Of a DNA stretch of 64,000 bases, positions 53,596 through 64,000 are shown in pieces. The DNA is taken from positions 496,001-560,000 of the forward strand of contig NC_089441.1 in assembly GCF_026210795.1 (NCBI RefSeq). Direction: 5' to 3'. The translations under genes and the position numbers were made by a program. The notes beneath the pieces were generated by a model. That model was not told the origin of the DNA, did no database searches, and saw only the letters and a list, made by a program, of their open reading frames with translations. The stretch's first letter is position 1. Each line of letters begins with the position of its first letter. This DNA is from Rhizophagus irregularis. Its lineage: Eukaryota > Glomeromycota > Glomeromycetes > Glomerales > Glomeraceae.

Positions 53596-54776
53596 TACAC
53601 CATTAGCCCATATAACACCTACCGAAGTGAAAGGTAACAAAGGTACCTTAGAAATGGGATCAGTTTTAAAGTTTGGCTTTAACAACGTGAAAAAAACCTA
53701 AAAAAAGAAAAAAAAACTCATTAATATTATCATTTATAATAGGTTATTACATACACCATTAGCCCATATAACACCTACCGAAGTGAAAGGTAACAAAGGT
53801 ACCTTAAAAATGAGATCAGCTTTAAAGTTTGGCTTTAACAACGTGAAAGAACCTAAAAAAAGAAAAAAACTCATTAATATCATTTATAACAGGTTATTAC
53901 ATGCACCATTAACCTATATAACACCTACCGAAATGAAAAAAAACACAATTGGCGGTAAATCTTAGCTTTTACAACGAAAAAAAACCTAAAAAAAAAGAAA
54001 AAACACCTGTTAGTGTTGTTTCTAAAAGCTTCGCGTACACCAACAACCTGAATAACACCTACCGAGACTTCGCCAAAGTGGAAAGTAAGAGGTCTTCTTT
54101 AGAAAGGAAATCAAATTAAAGAACCTAAAAAAAAGAAGAAAATTGGTTAATATTGTTTACAAGAGGTTAATACATATACAAAAACTTTGAAGAGGCCGTT
54201 TAAATTAGTTCATAGTCTATATAACCGACACTTACCAATATTTTTTCCAAATGAGAAGAAGGAAGAGTAACGAAATTGACATTAAACTTCCGTTGTGAAA
54301 AGAATCTAAAGTGAAAGAATCTAAAGTAAAAAAAAAATCGTTAATAGTGTTTTTAAGGTTATTAAACACGGTGTATTAAACTTCACCTACCGAGTCTTTA
54401 AAGAACGAAAAGTCTCTTTTCAAATGATATTAACGTCAAAATCCACAACGCAAAGGACCTGAAAAAAGAAAAAAAAACCTTTAGTGTAGTTTTCAAAACA
54501 AGACAAAAAAGAAGAAAAAAGAAACCAACCATCGAATATAAACATGATAAACAATGTTTTTAATGAAAACGTAATTAGAAAAGAAATGTAAAGGTTTGTT
54601 TTTATTAAAGGGTAGGGACAAAGAAACCAAAACAGATCGAAGAATTTTTTAAAAAAAAATTTTTTAAGATCGTGTTACAATTGAAATTTGACGCGCCACA
54701 AAAAAATTTTTCGCCAATAAAATTAGGAGGCGCATGCCCTTGCGACATATCGCGGGTGCGATAAAAAACAAAACCC
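53596..54776 (-). repeat. Right TIR of the MULE
   Basis: Inverse of 48959-50146, differing by only a few bases. An identical 60-codon frame occurs in both arms (49771-49953 minus, 53783-53965 plus), showing near-perfect identity. Read on the minus strand, its modules lie between the element end and the transposase start, so they would form the 5' leader of the transposase mRNA. Confidence 0.85.
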
Positions 54777-54785
54777 AATTTTAAA

Positions 54786-57080
54786 ATATTAAGTGAAAAT
54801 TAATTTCTATTAATATAATTTTAATAATTTTTATTCTGAATTTATTAGTTAGAAAAAAAATATATTTCATTTTTTTTGCTTTATATTAATATTTTTAATA
54901 TACTGATTGAATTCAATAAATCATTTTTAATTCATGACGTAAACATCGAGTTCATTGCTAAATAAATATTAAAGTCTTTAATTTCTAATTGTACTTTTTT
55001 AATAAAATGTTCAATTACAAATTTATACTTCGGTAGAAGAAAGTGGTGATATATAGAACACGTGTATGATAAGGTTTGTCTAATTGTATACGTCGTTTAA
55101 GGATGTTATTTATTAAACTTGTTTATTAAAAAATTAATAAAAATTCGGTTGTTAAAAAATAAGTTTGGATAACCGTGACATAAAATTCACAGCCTTGGGC
55201 TGCATTAGGGAATTTGACCAGAATTATTTTGAGATACCAATTAACCGTCTTAATCGATTAATTTAATCGTCTACAATAACACAGCCACAGAACAGTCAGA
55301 ACATCCATAATATATTTTTAGTTTGATTTGATTTATATTTTTTAATTTGTATTTATTACGTTGTTTTTTATCTGTACTTTTTATGTTTAATTATTTTTCT
55401 ATTTTTTATCTTCGTTAATTTGTTTTTTTTTAATTTGTTGTTTTTTTTTATTTAGTAGACGATTTATAACTAGTGGCAAGGACATTAAGGAGTCTTGGAG
55501 GAGATTAGCCTATGTATCTGCCTTCTATTATAAAAATAATTAGTATGTTTCTTAAACAATACTAGGAGTTTAGGACCACTTCTTTTTTTATAGTTTCGTT
55601 TCTTTCGTGTTATTCTTGAAATTTCTTTACAAACGGATTGAGTATTTGACTAACGAATTGAAAAGTTTTTAAAATTTTTGAAAATAGCTAGATGTAAATT
55701 TGATCGAGCATAACCGTCATTGAATCATTTATTTAATCGATTATCCCGATTCTGGCCGAAATTATTCCAGTGCGGGCCCAAATTTACTACAAAAATTGTT
55801 GATTTAAGCACATGGTCAATTAGCAAATCAAAGTTAAAATTATCAATAATGATTTGATATAAAAATGCATAAAATAATCCAAATAGTTCAAGGAATATGG
55901 GAAAGAAAAGTTAGAAACTAATGTGACGTTCTACTAGAGGCGTGAACAAGAGCGACAAAGAATAAGATGTACTTTCAAAACTGCTGATATACATCTAAAG
56001 AAAAAGATATTAATAATATTGATTTTTTTTGATAATTCCTTTTGTGCATACTAAACCACTTACCGAATTCAATTGTAATATTCTAAAGTTTCACTTTAAA
56101 TTAAACAAAGCTTTTTGCCGCGTTATCTAGTGAAATATGAATCTGGGTGATATCTTAAAGAATAAACATTAATTGTGCAAAATTTCCCTTTTGTTTAAGT
56201 ATATTATCCTTTTATTATTAACCACAAACTGCAAACTCATAAAAATCTCGGTATTAGATTTTAAATTTTAAATTGAAAGAAAATAGTCGAATAAGCAACT
56301 TGTATTTGTAAATCAGGCCCAAACATGTGCTACATAAATAATACGTACTGAACCTAAGTTTTCAAGTTTAAAAAAAGTTTAGTTCTAAGGAAACAACCGA
56401 AAACTTTTTCCAACTAATTAGATAAATATCAAAAAATTTTTAGGTTTATCTAATTGACTGTCGTTTATTATTATTATTTTTAATTTAAATAGTTCCAAGT
56501 GGAAAAGAGCTTATATGGATTCATGATATACATTATTTAATTTATTACTTTTAATTGAATTTAGTAAACTGTTCATTAACCGATTTTTATAGATTCGGTT
56601 AACTTTATTTTATTTTGTCGCAAAATCACTGACAGGTTTTTATCTTACATAGGTTGAATTCGTAGAAAAGAATTTCGATTTGTAAGTTGGTTTATACATA
56701 AAAACCATTACTAATGGTTATTTATTTATTGTTAAATAAAACCATAACTGATAAATAATAAGTAAAAGAAAGTTGTTCCTATCATAATTTTATAATTCGG
56801 ATAAATCAAATGAATCATATAATTTCCTTGATTTCAAATCCTTCTTCTATTGTTGTAGTATGTATTCTATACTTGGTCCACGTGGTCCAACCTTGGTCCA
56901 ACAACTAGAAATTATAGAAAAAACATAACTATTAAACTAGATATAAATTTTCTTACGTGATTATTTCGATCACGCGATTAGGACTGATCAATCGGCGAGT
57001 TTGTGTAACACTACCGACATTGTTGTTATTGTCCAATTATTTTATTATTCATTTTCCACTTTAAAATTCAATTAATTATA
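54786..57080. other. AT-rich spacer, no gene seen
   Basis: Isolated GGCCAGAATTAT-like motifs (55219 and 55745). A CACGTGGTCCAACCTTGGTC region near 56879-56900 and a short A/T leader precede the BTB gene start. Confidence 0.4.
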
Positions 57081-58140
57081 ATGGTTGAAAATTATTTGTC
57101 AAAATTATCTCAAAATTTGCTTGATGTTTTAAATGATGAAGAATTTTACGATATTATTATTGAAGTTGGTAAAAACCCTTACGTAAAAATATTTCGTACA
57201 CATGTGGTTATTTTATATTATCGTTCCCCTTATTTGAAAAGAATTTTATCAACTAATAAAAAGGAAAATGATAGAACTTTTGCGCACATTAAATTATCAA
57301 ATATTTCATCAGAAAATTTTTCAATAATTTTAAGGTACTAATATAAAAATAAATATATTGTTACATTATTATTTTTTTGCTTTATTTTTCAGAAAGTAAA
57401 AATATATTCATAATTTTTTATAGATATATAATTTATGGAGGTAATGATTCTTTAGAGGAGTGTGATGTTTTAGATATCATTAAAAATTTTGGGTGCTTCA
57501 AGTGAATTAAGTCTTCAGGAATTGGTCGCTTTATTTACAATCATTTTTGATTGAAAATAAAACAAATTGGACTGAAGAAAATTTTAATTTTATATATCAA
57601 ACAAGTTTTGAAAACAATTCTTTATTGGAACTTCAAAAATTTTATATTGATTTAATATCAAAAGACCCAGATTAAGATATTTAAACCATCAAATTTTTCT
57701 TCAATTCCGGAAAAAATTTTGATATCTCTTATTCAGAATGATCAATCTTCAAATGAGCGAAGTTCAAATTTTGGGATCAAGTGATTAAATTGGAGAATCA
57801 CTCAAAATTCAGATCTTTCCTTTAATTTTACAAACTAGTGCTGTATTCAAAAGATGATTTCAAACTTTAAAAAATAGTATCCATTTATTAAATTTTATAA
57901 TTTAACTTCTAAAGAATTTATGATAAAGTATTACCTTTCAGAAAACTTTTACCAAAGGAATTATATGAAGATTTATTAAAAGCTTTTTTTTGAGTCTTTC
58001 AGATACCGATAGCAAGTCAATAAATAAAACAAGGCATTATAAAACTAATGATAATTTATTCTTAACAAACAACGATAAGAATTTTGTAACAAAGGTTGTT
58101 AGTGGTCAAGTAAACAAAATTAGTGAAAAAGATACAAATT
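57081..58140 (+). pseudogene. BTB-BACK protein, decayed
   Basis: Exon 1 (57081-57334) encodes a clean BTB/POZ N-terminus: MVENYLSKLSQNLLDVLNDE, EFYDIIIEVG, FRTHVVILYYRSPYLKRIL, IKLSNISSENFSIIL. The donor is GTACTA, the acceptor TATAG before 57423. Exon 2 begins RYIIYGG, and the frame breaks at AAAAATTTTGGGTGC (one extra A), again near 57540 (expected YLQSFLIENKTNW) and several times to about 58030 (LTSKEF and LLPKELYEDLLKAF pieces in different frames). At least five indels destroy the BACK domain. The usual C-terminal TLDc domain is absent: a Tc1 element begins at 58157. BTB-BACK proteins act as substrate adaptors or signalling scaffolds; this copy is dead beyond the first exon. Confidence 0.8.
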
Positions 58141-58156
58141 GATTAATGATAATATA

Positions 58157-59517
58157 CACTCCCCGCGTCAAAAGTTTAGGACCACCTAAATTTTTTTGTG
58201 GTCTGATCTCTATTTGTCACTTGCATAAAATGTCACATCCTTTATGCAGTGTAACTAACACTATTAATATTCGTAACATGCGAGGTGGTGTAAGATTATC
58301 CCTGAAACGAAAACTATTTATGACGTACGTTAATTAGTAATGTTTATTACACAAAGTTTTAGCTTCTTTTTTGTTTTAAAAAAAAAATAAACATAATGGT
58401 TAAAACAAAAGAACTAACGGATTTCGAACGTGGAAAGGTTATCAGTTATTATAAAGCTGGTGACACTGAAATAGCTATTTCAGAAAAAACAGGCTATGGA
58501 AAAACCACTATCCACAATATAATAACAAAATATCGTAAAACAGGTGCTATTACTGTTGCTCCTCGAAGTGGTCATCCAAAGAAGCTGACTGTAAGGGATA
58601 AACGAAAATTTAAGGGAAATTTTTATTGCATCCACTGGAAATGATATCAGCAGAAGTACTATGCAATGAACATTATATGGCATGGGTTATAATAGCTGTA
58701 CAGCACTTAGAAAACCCAGTATTAGTGAACGTAATTGAAAAATACGATTAAATTGGACTCGTGAAAGATGTTTATGGACCATAGATGATTGCAAGAAAGT
58801 AGTGTGGAGTGATGAATCTCGATTCACCATGTTTTAAAATGATGGAAAAATTCAGGTTTGGCGTCTTACAGAAGAAAAATATGATATTAATTGCTTCGTC
58901 CCAACAGTGAAACATGGTGGAGGTGGAGTTATGATGTGGGGGTGTTTTTCATGGTTTGGGTTGGGTCCCTTGGTGAGGATTGATGGTTGAATTAATAGTC
59001 AAAGGTACATAGAAGAGATACTTGGGTGTCACATGATACCATTTTTAGAAAGTTTTGAAGAAGAAAATGGGGACTATCTGTTCCAGCAAGACAATGCACC
59101 AATTCACACTAGTGCAAGGACGCGAAATTTTATAGAAGAAAGTGAAATAAATTTGCTACCATGGCCAGGACAAAGTCCTGACCTTAACCCTATTGAATAT
59201 TTGTGGGATGAGCTTGAAAGGCGCATACGAGCTAACGAGCAAAGCAAAATAATCCTAAAAATTTAGCAGAATTGGAGGTACTTCTTCAAGAATGTTGCTT
59301 AGAAATTCCGAGTAAAGTTTACCAAAAGCTTGTGGAAAGCATGATTTGTAGAATTGATGCAGTCTTAAAAAGCTCGTGGGTATCTCACAAGATACTGAGG
59401 AATAATGTTTTTATTATATTTTTATATAGTAGGTTTCGTAAATTAATTTTTTTATTTACATTTTCATTAAAAATTAAGCATTTTTATTAAAAAACTTTAG
59501 CATTATTTTAATTTATA
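58157..59517 (+). mobile_element. Tc1/mariner element, 3' end missing
   Basis: After TA (58155-58156) the terminus reads CACTCCCCGCGTCAAAAGTT then TAGGACCACC, the same family as 19137. The matching 3' TIR is not found; sequence runs to 59517 and then into a MITE. The insertion lies in the BTB pseudogene. Confidence 0.75.
58396..59490 (+). pseudogene. Tc1/mariner transposase with broken frame
   Basis: Helix-turn-helix part intact from 58396: LTDFERGKVISYYKAGDTEI, EKTGYGKTTIHNIITKYRKT, PRSGHPKKLT. The frame is lost near 58610. The catalytic part shows VVWSDESRF (first Asp), [25 protein letters not shown] (second Asp) and SPDLNPIEYLWDELERRIR, with 34 residues between the second Asp and Glu (DD34E). 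Stops at MF* and DG* and a shift after RANEQ inactivate it. The C-terminal part (QKLVESMI, SSWVS) is recognisable to about 59400. Confidence 0.85.
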
Positions 59518-60232
59518 CAGTGCGGTACCTCTATAATAGGTATCCCTTATATCTTGTGATCTAATGGTCAGAATTTTATAAAATTTTAAAATTAGATAGC
59601 TTTTAAAAAGATTAATACATTAAGCAAATAAAAAAATTTTCTCAATTTTTTTTGCTGACATAATACAAAATCACATGACTTAAAATACATTTGATTGGCT
59701 AATACAATACTTAATGTTAATTAGAATTATGCATAATTTTTTATATATAATTTATTATTCATTATAATTATTTAAAGTAATTTGATTAAGCATATCATCA
59801 GGAACTTTTCTATAGGATTTATATTTTTTTTAGCAAGTTTTCCTGTAATTCTTTTTTGAGAAATAAACATAATATAATTTGCAATAAATAAAAACTACCA
59901 AAATTTTTTTTAAATTTTTTTTCAAAATTTTTTTAATAAAGCATGGGTAAGTTTATAAGCTAAAATGATTTATTTGAATAAGTACTATCAAATTATTGTT
60001 TTTTTTATGTTACACAAAAATCACTTATTCTCAAATTTTTCCCATCATAATAAATTACCTGAACTTCAAACTTATGTAACATTAGCAAAATTTATTATTT
60101 TTTAATCTAACCTGATAAGTTTAAAAGCTCTTGATATGCTTTATTAAAATTATTGGTTAGAATTTTAAAATATTATTTTTTGCTAATGTGACATCTTTTT
60201 GAAAATGGGTTGGTTATAGAGGTACCACACTG
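59518..60232. mobile_element. 715-bp pogo/Tigger-like MITE
   Basis: The ends CAGTGCGGTACCTCTATAA and (inverted) CAGTGTGGTACCTCTATAA are identical over 19 bases except one, and are flanked by TA at 59516-59517 and 60233-60234. No coding frame inside. CAGTG termini and the TA duplication fit pogo/Tigger-type elements; the mobilising transposase is not in this window. Confidence 0.85.
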
Positions 60233-60234
60233 TA

Positions 60235-60675
60235 GTTTTGTGAAGTTATGGGCCAGAAATTATATTTTTTTATTATACATAACAAGAGGTTTAATAAAAA
60301 TTTTTTTTTATACATTGCAGAAACTTCATTTTTTTAAACAACGTTGTCACTACGCTATAATCACATGATTAGCTCATTGTCTTGTGCGTCGCTATCAAAC
60401 GTCATACGACGCGTTGCAAAAGTAAGAAAATGCATTGCCACTATACTTTTTTAATTTACTGTAAAAACGATTTCACTATACTTATTTTACTATTGTGAAT
60501 ATACAGTCTATGTGCTATTATTTATTATTTACAACGTTGTAAACATACTTTAATTACAAATATTTAATAAAGTAAATAATGCAATTTATTTTTACGCCAA
60601 ATTATACATTATTATTAATAATATAATTCCCTGTATAAAATATAAAAGCATCTAAAAATAAATTATTCCATGCAT
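60235..60675. other. AT-rich spacer, no gene seen
   Basis: No coding signal or terminal repeats. Confidence 0.4.
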
Positions 60676-61800
60676 CCAAATACTCCAAGAAGAACTGACC
60701 ATTTACAAAAAAGAATAAATGAAACATTAGTGAATGTTTCGTTAAAATGGATTAAAAATTCCTGCTCTCCCTACTGAAATCCACACATCCAGAAAAATTG
60801 GCTGTCTAAAAAAAAGAATAAAAATAAACATAAGTTTCGTTAAAATAAAAAATTCAAGGAAGATTGCTGAAATACTCACCAAAATTCCATGATTTTACAC
60901 GTCCTAGTACTGGTCCCTTATAAAATAGAAGAAAATAACAAAATATTAGTAAGTTTCATCAAAAAGTAAGGTTCGTTAAAATAAAGATAAAAAGAAATCC
61001 GTTGAAAAATTTGCTGAATTCAACAAAAATCCAATCTTCGACCATCTAAAAAAAAATATGAATGAATTGTTAAAAAAATATTTTGTTGAAAGAAATATAT
61101 TAAATCCTTTCCCTATCGAATTCTCACACGTCCTAACGAACAAAGAAAAACCCCCAAAAAAGGAAAATTAGTATATATATAAATGAACAAAAACCAAATA
61201 AAATAAAAAAACCTACCTAAAAGAGCACCATTCGCACATCCAAAGAGTTGGAGACCCATCTAAAATAATGAAAAACGAAATTGTTAGGTTAACATTTCGT
61301 TAAAATAAAAGTTTAAGAATGTAAAAAAAAATACCGTAATCTGCGTCTAAGGACCCTGAAGCTGCCTAAAAAACTGAAATGTCAGTAAACATTTCATTAA
61401 AGAATAATTTAAAAAATCACTTTTCCTACCAAAATTCCCACACGTCCAAATATTCAAAGACTACAAAAATGAACAAATGAAACATTAGTGAATTTTTTGT
61501 CAAGAGAAACAATAAATAGTAAAAAAAACTTCACCCACCAAATTTTCCATGTATCTAGATACTGTATTTTGTCTACAAAAAGAAAAAAAAAGAAACTTTA
61601 ATTGTTTCTTTAAAAAGTAAAGAGAAAAAAAGTTCTTTTTTTAATTAAAATAAAAAACTGCTAAAAAAACGATTTACCCACCAAATTTTCCATACACCCA
61701 AACATATAAAAAACGCCTAAAAAAGTAAAAAATGAGTGTTAATAACCTTCATTAATAAGAGAAACAACTTGAAGAGAGAAACTTATGAAACCATGTTCAA
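60676..61800 (-). repeat. Tandem array 2: ~100-115-bp units with hairpin and splice-like signals
   Basis: Nine or ten units. On the minus strand each shows a poly-T tract ending TTTTTAG or TTTTGTAG and a 35-50-nt block (consensus near TTTGGACGTGTGGGAATTTT then GGTAG). A GTGAGT-, GTAGGT- or GGTGAAG-like sequence follows, then a spacer with TTTTAACGAAACATT and the hairpin GAAACATT-agtg-AATGTTTC. Sequence differs from array 1, but the order of parts is the same, and the right-most spacer of array 1 (GTAAAATGTTTCGTTAAAAA at 36585) is of this array's type. The blocks have no common open frame. Confidence 0.7.
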
Positions 61801-61814
61801 GGGGATTCAAAGTA

Positions 61815-61985
61815 GCTGCTAAAAAAAAAAGTAAAGAAAAAAATGGGGAAAGGGTGAGAAAAACAAAAAGAAAAAGAAAGGATAAAAGAAAGGGGAAAGA
61901 ACAAAGAGGGAAAGAGTGGGAGAGAGGAAATTGAAAAGAGGAAATTATGAAAGGAAAGAGAAAGCTAACGAAAAAAAAGATTAAG
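61815..61985 (+). repeat. Purine tract next to array 2
   Basis: About 170 bases almost only A and G (GGGAAAGGGTGAGAAAAAC, GGGGAAAGAACAAAGAGGG). On the minus strand it is a pyrimidine tract upstream of the array, comparable to the tract in array 1. Confidence 0.65.
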
Positions 61986-63120
61986 CTTAAAAAAGCTTAG
62001 TCTTTATCAAACTGCAATTTGCGGATCATCATTAATTTGAATGATTTTTGAAATAAACTATTCTCTTGTATTTAGTGATTTATATACGATAATTTCTTCT
62101 TTCCATGCACGTTCTCTTCACATTATTTTACCCTCTTAACTATTGAAACTTATCTTTAATTTTTTTTTAAAAGTTTTTTAAATCGAAACTTTTTAATTAT
62201 TTCTTTTAATTTTTTTAAAAGTTTTGATCGAACTGTCAAACTTTTTTTGAAAAGCTTTAAAATTTTTAACGTATAATATTAGAGATCATAAGCTTTCTCA
62301 CCAGCTGGCAAAATGTATGAAATTTCTTTTAAATCACAAAGAAAGCCTTGCTAAAGTTATCTTTAGTGTAGGTCTAGTAATACATTGCCTTAATTGAGCA
62401 TGGCTACGAAGTTTGTTGTTTTTTTTTTGTTATTTTGTAATGACATAATGATAATGGTGTGAAAAAAGGTAATTTTTTACGATTAAAAGATGTGGGAATA
62501 GGTGTAAAGGTGTAAAAAGGAGAATTTTTGATTAAAGAATATAGGAATAATGTAAAAAAGAAATTAAAGAAATGTAATAAATCAATAAAAAAAATAACAC
62601 AGTTACGTTATTATTTTGTGCAGATTGATTAAGTCACGAATTTTTTAAGTAAACTTAGCCAAGTCACATGATCAAAATTATATACCAGTGCATTTGGAGT
62701 ATTGTAAATACATATGACATTATGGGTAAAATTTGAGAAAAAAAAAAAAACTCTCTCCGCTCTACCCAATTTTTGTTAAAATGGCGCAGTAGAATTACTT
62801 TTATTATTACGAACTAGACGTTTTTTTTATTTTATTTTCGCTAGCTATTACATTTTTTTTTAACTTACAACAACTCGCGAATATACACAAGTCACTCCAT
62901 ATCTTTTAGTATATACATATGGTAAAAGTTTTACTTTTAATAGAATTATACAGTCAAGAGACAACGTCATATATACCCCCTTTACGTAATATACACCCCA
63001 GTAGTTATATAAGAGTTTTTTTTATTTTTAACTGTTGCTACATTATATACTTGAACCTTTATATTTTAATATTCAAAATATAAAATTTTTACTATCTTTT
63101 ATTATTATATATCCCTTAAA
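61986..63120. other. AT-rich spacer upstream of the second unknown-family gene
   Basis: No gene. The last 120 bases are T- and A-rich with TATATCCCTTAAA just before the ATG at 63121. The element's 5' boundary cannot be placed without its other end. Confidence 0.4.
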
Positions 63121-64000
63121 ATGTCTTCCAAAAATTTTTCTTTGGAAAAAAATTTTTCGAAAACTCCTTTGCAGGTATCCCTGAAAAAATTCCATGTGAC
63201 CAAACCAAATCGATCAGGTTACAACAAGATATATGAAATACGTCGATCAAGAAGTTTCTTTTTTGAGCTTGCTGATCATAATTCAAACACCAATAATATT
63301 CAATTAACAATACACACAAATGATTATCAGATGAACACAAAACCTATTAATTATAAAAACACGAGTTCATTTCCAAATAACAAATACCAAATTAGTGTTA
63401 TGCTCACACACTTTTTTTCTTCACAAAGAGTTATACCCCGACGTATTCAACAAAAATATTTCAATATGATTCGTAATAGATTATTGGACCGAATCAATAT
63501 TATAGAATCACGTGGTTCGTTGGTAACGTCCAGAAATATTCACACTCGAACTTTTTTTAATTTTAGTTACAAAAAATATAGATTTTATTTTGGAATTTTT
63601 ATACCCTGTTCTCATAATCAATCAACTCCCGACACCTTCCCTATGTTAGGCAAATGTAGAATTCCCGCTCCTTTTATTATGTCACGTGATAGACGTGCTT
63701 GCGTCAATCACCAACCACAATTTTTTAAAGAAAAGATTTTTCATAATATTAAACCCAAACCTGAACACAATGATAAAGATATCACGCCTGATTTTACTAA
63801 TAGTAAAACTTCACACGCTAACCTGTTGTATTTTAGATGGTTAGCTGGACGACCAAAACATATTTTCTCTAAAAGAATGGGTATATCCTTTATTTCTTCT
63901 TACCATGCTCGGGACAATTTATCGGTCCTGAAATTTCACAACAAACACATGTACAGAAAAAGACTATCCAACTTTGAAAAGATTCCAAGTCCTAATCTTC
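63121..64000 (+). CDS. Second member of the unknown 610-residue family (5' part, runs off window)
   Basis: Open for 293 codons from ATG (MSSKNFSLEKNFSKTPLQ) to the window end. It aligns with the protein at 19754-21586 along its length: KFHVTKPNRSGYNKIYEIRR, SFFFELAD, IHTNDYQM, QKYFNMIRNRLLDR, TFFNFSYKKYRFYFGIF, PFIMSRDRRACVNH, MYRKRLSNF. Identity is about 60% by eye, with gaps only in loops. Two diverged, uninterrupted copies argue that the protein is selected for. I do not recognise the family. The DNA downstream, outside this window, should show whether a reverse transcriptase or endonuclease follows. Confidence 0.7.
   Translation, partial: MSSKNFSLEKNFSKTPLQVSLKKFHVTKPNRSGYNKIYEIRRSRSFFFELADHNSNTNNIQLTIHTNDYQMNTKPINYKNTSSFPNNKYQISVMLTHFFSSQRVIPRRIQQKYFNMIRNRLLDRINIIESRGSLVTSRNIHTRTFFNFSYKKYRFYFGIFIPCSHNQSTPDTFPMLGKCRIPAPFIMSRDRRACVNHQPQFFKEKIFHNIKPKPEHNDKDITPDFTNSKTSHANLLYFRWLAGRPKHIFSKRMGISFISSYHARDNLSVLKFHNKHMYRKRLSNFEKIPSPNL

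Larger units (their letters stand above)
48950..54785 (-). mobile_element. Complete MULE (Mutator-like element) with 1.2-kb TIRs
   Basis: The element spans 48959-54776 (5818 bp). It starts GGGTTTTGTTTTTTATCGCA and ends with the inverse. The 9-bp direct repeat AATTTTAAA flanks it exactly (48950-48958 and 54777-54785), the target duplication length typical of MULEs. The TIRs are nearly identical. The transposase on the minus strand is intact apart from one intron, which suggests a recent and possibly active insertion. A short coding-like exon lies on the plus strand at 50193-50282. Confidence 0.92.

Overview
The window looks like nuclear DNA of an arbuscular mycorrhizal fungus (Glomeromycotina, Rhizophagus-like). 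It is very AT-rich, with short GT-AG introns and few genes among many layers of transposon debris. Three gene families point the same way: a kinase with an N-terminal zinc ribbon (WCKEC, IEGWTSGN), a BTB/BACK protein, and Tc1 and MULE elements. The assignment rests on family recognition, not on a database search.

Layout. Positions 1.87-12.3 kb hold a tandem segmental duplication. Each copy carries a six-exon gene for a membrane protein with a tail of helical repeats, and each copy is broken at different places. A kinase-like gene at 13.96-15.45 kb has Asn in place of both catalytic Asp residues (predicted pseudokinase). Positions 19.1-24.2 kb hold a Tc1-type element on the minus strand containing four or more nested insertions. 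One insertion is a 2.5-kb retroposon-like unit encoding a 610-residue protein of unknown family, and a second member of that family starts at 63,121 and runs off the window. Positions 24.8-33 kb are an imperfect segmental duplication, with a poly(A)-tailed retrocopy in one arm and a MITE with an identifiable empty site in the other.

Positions 34.3-36.6 kb and 60.7-61.8 kb are two tandem arrays with 100-135-bp units. Read on the minus strand, each unit contains a block bounded by a polypyrimidine-AG and a GTAAG/GTAGG-like sequence, plus short perfect hairpins. The same design recurs in the 1.2-kb terminal inverted repeats of an intact MULE (48,959-54,776; 9-bp target duplication AATTTTAAA), where the modules lie between the element end and the transposase. 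This shared mini-exon-like architecture is the most unusual feature of the window.

Positions 37.4-41.3 kb are a large TIR-bounded composite of low-complexity and nested repeats. A compact two-exon gene at 45.64-45.96 kb encodes a 73-residue secreted peptide with 12 cysteines, a Kex2-type KR site and a CxxxC/GxC/CxC pattern like defensins. A BTB-BACK pseudogene (57.1-58.1 kb) is cut by a Tc1 remnant, which is followed by a 715-bp pogo/Tigger-like MITE.

Genes likely to be functional are few: the cysteine-rich peptide, the MULE transposase, the pseudokinase, possibly the membrane-protein gene of copy A, and the two members of the unknown 610-residue family. The rest is repeats, relics and unassigned AT-rich spacer.
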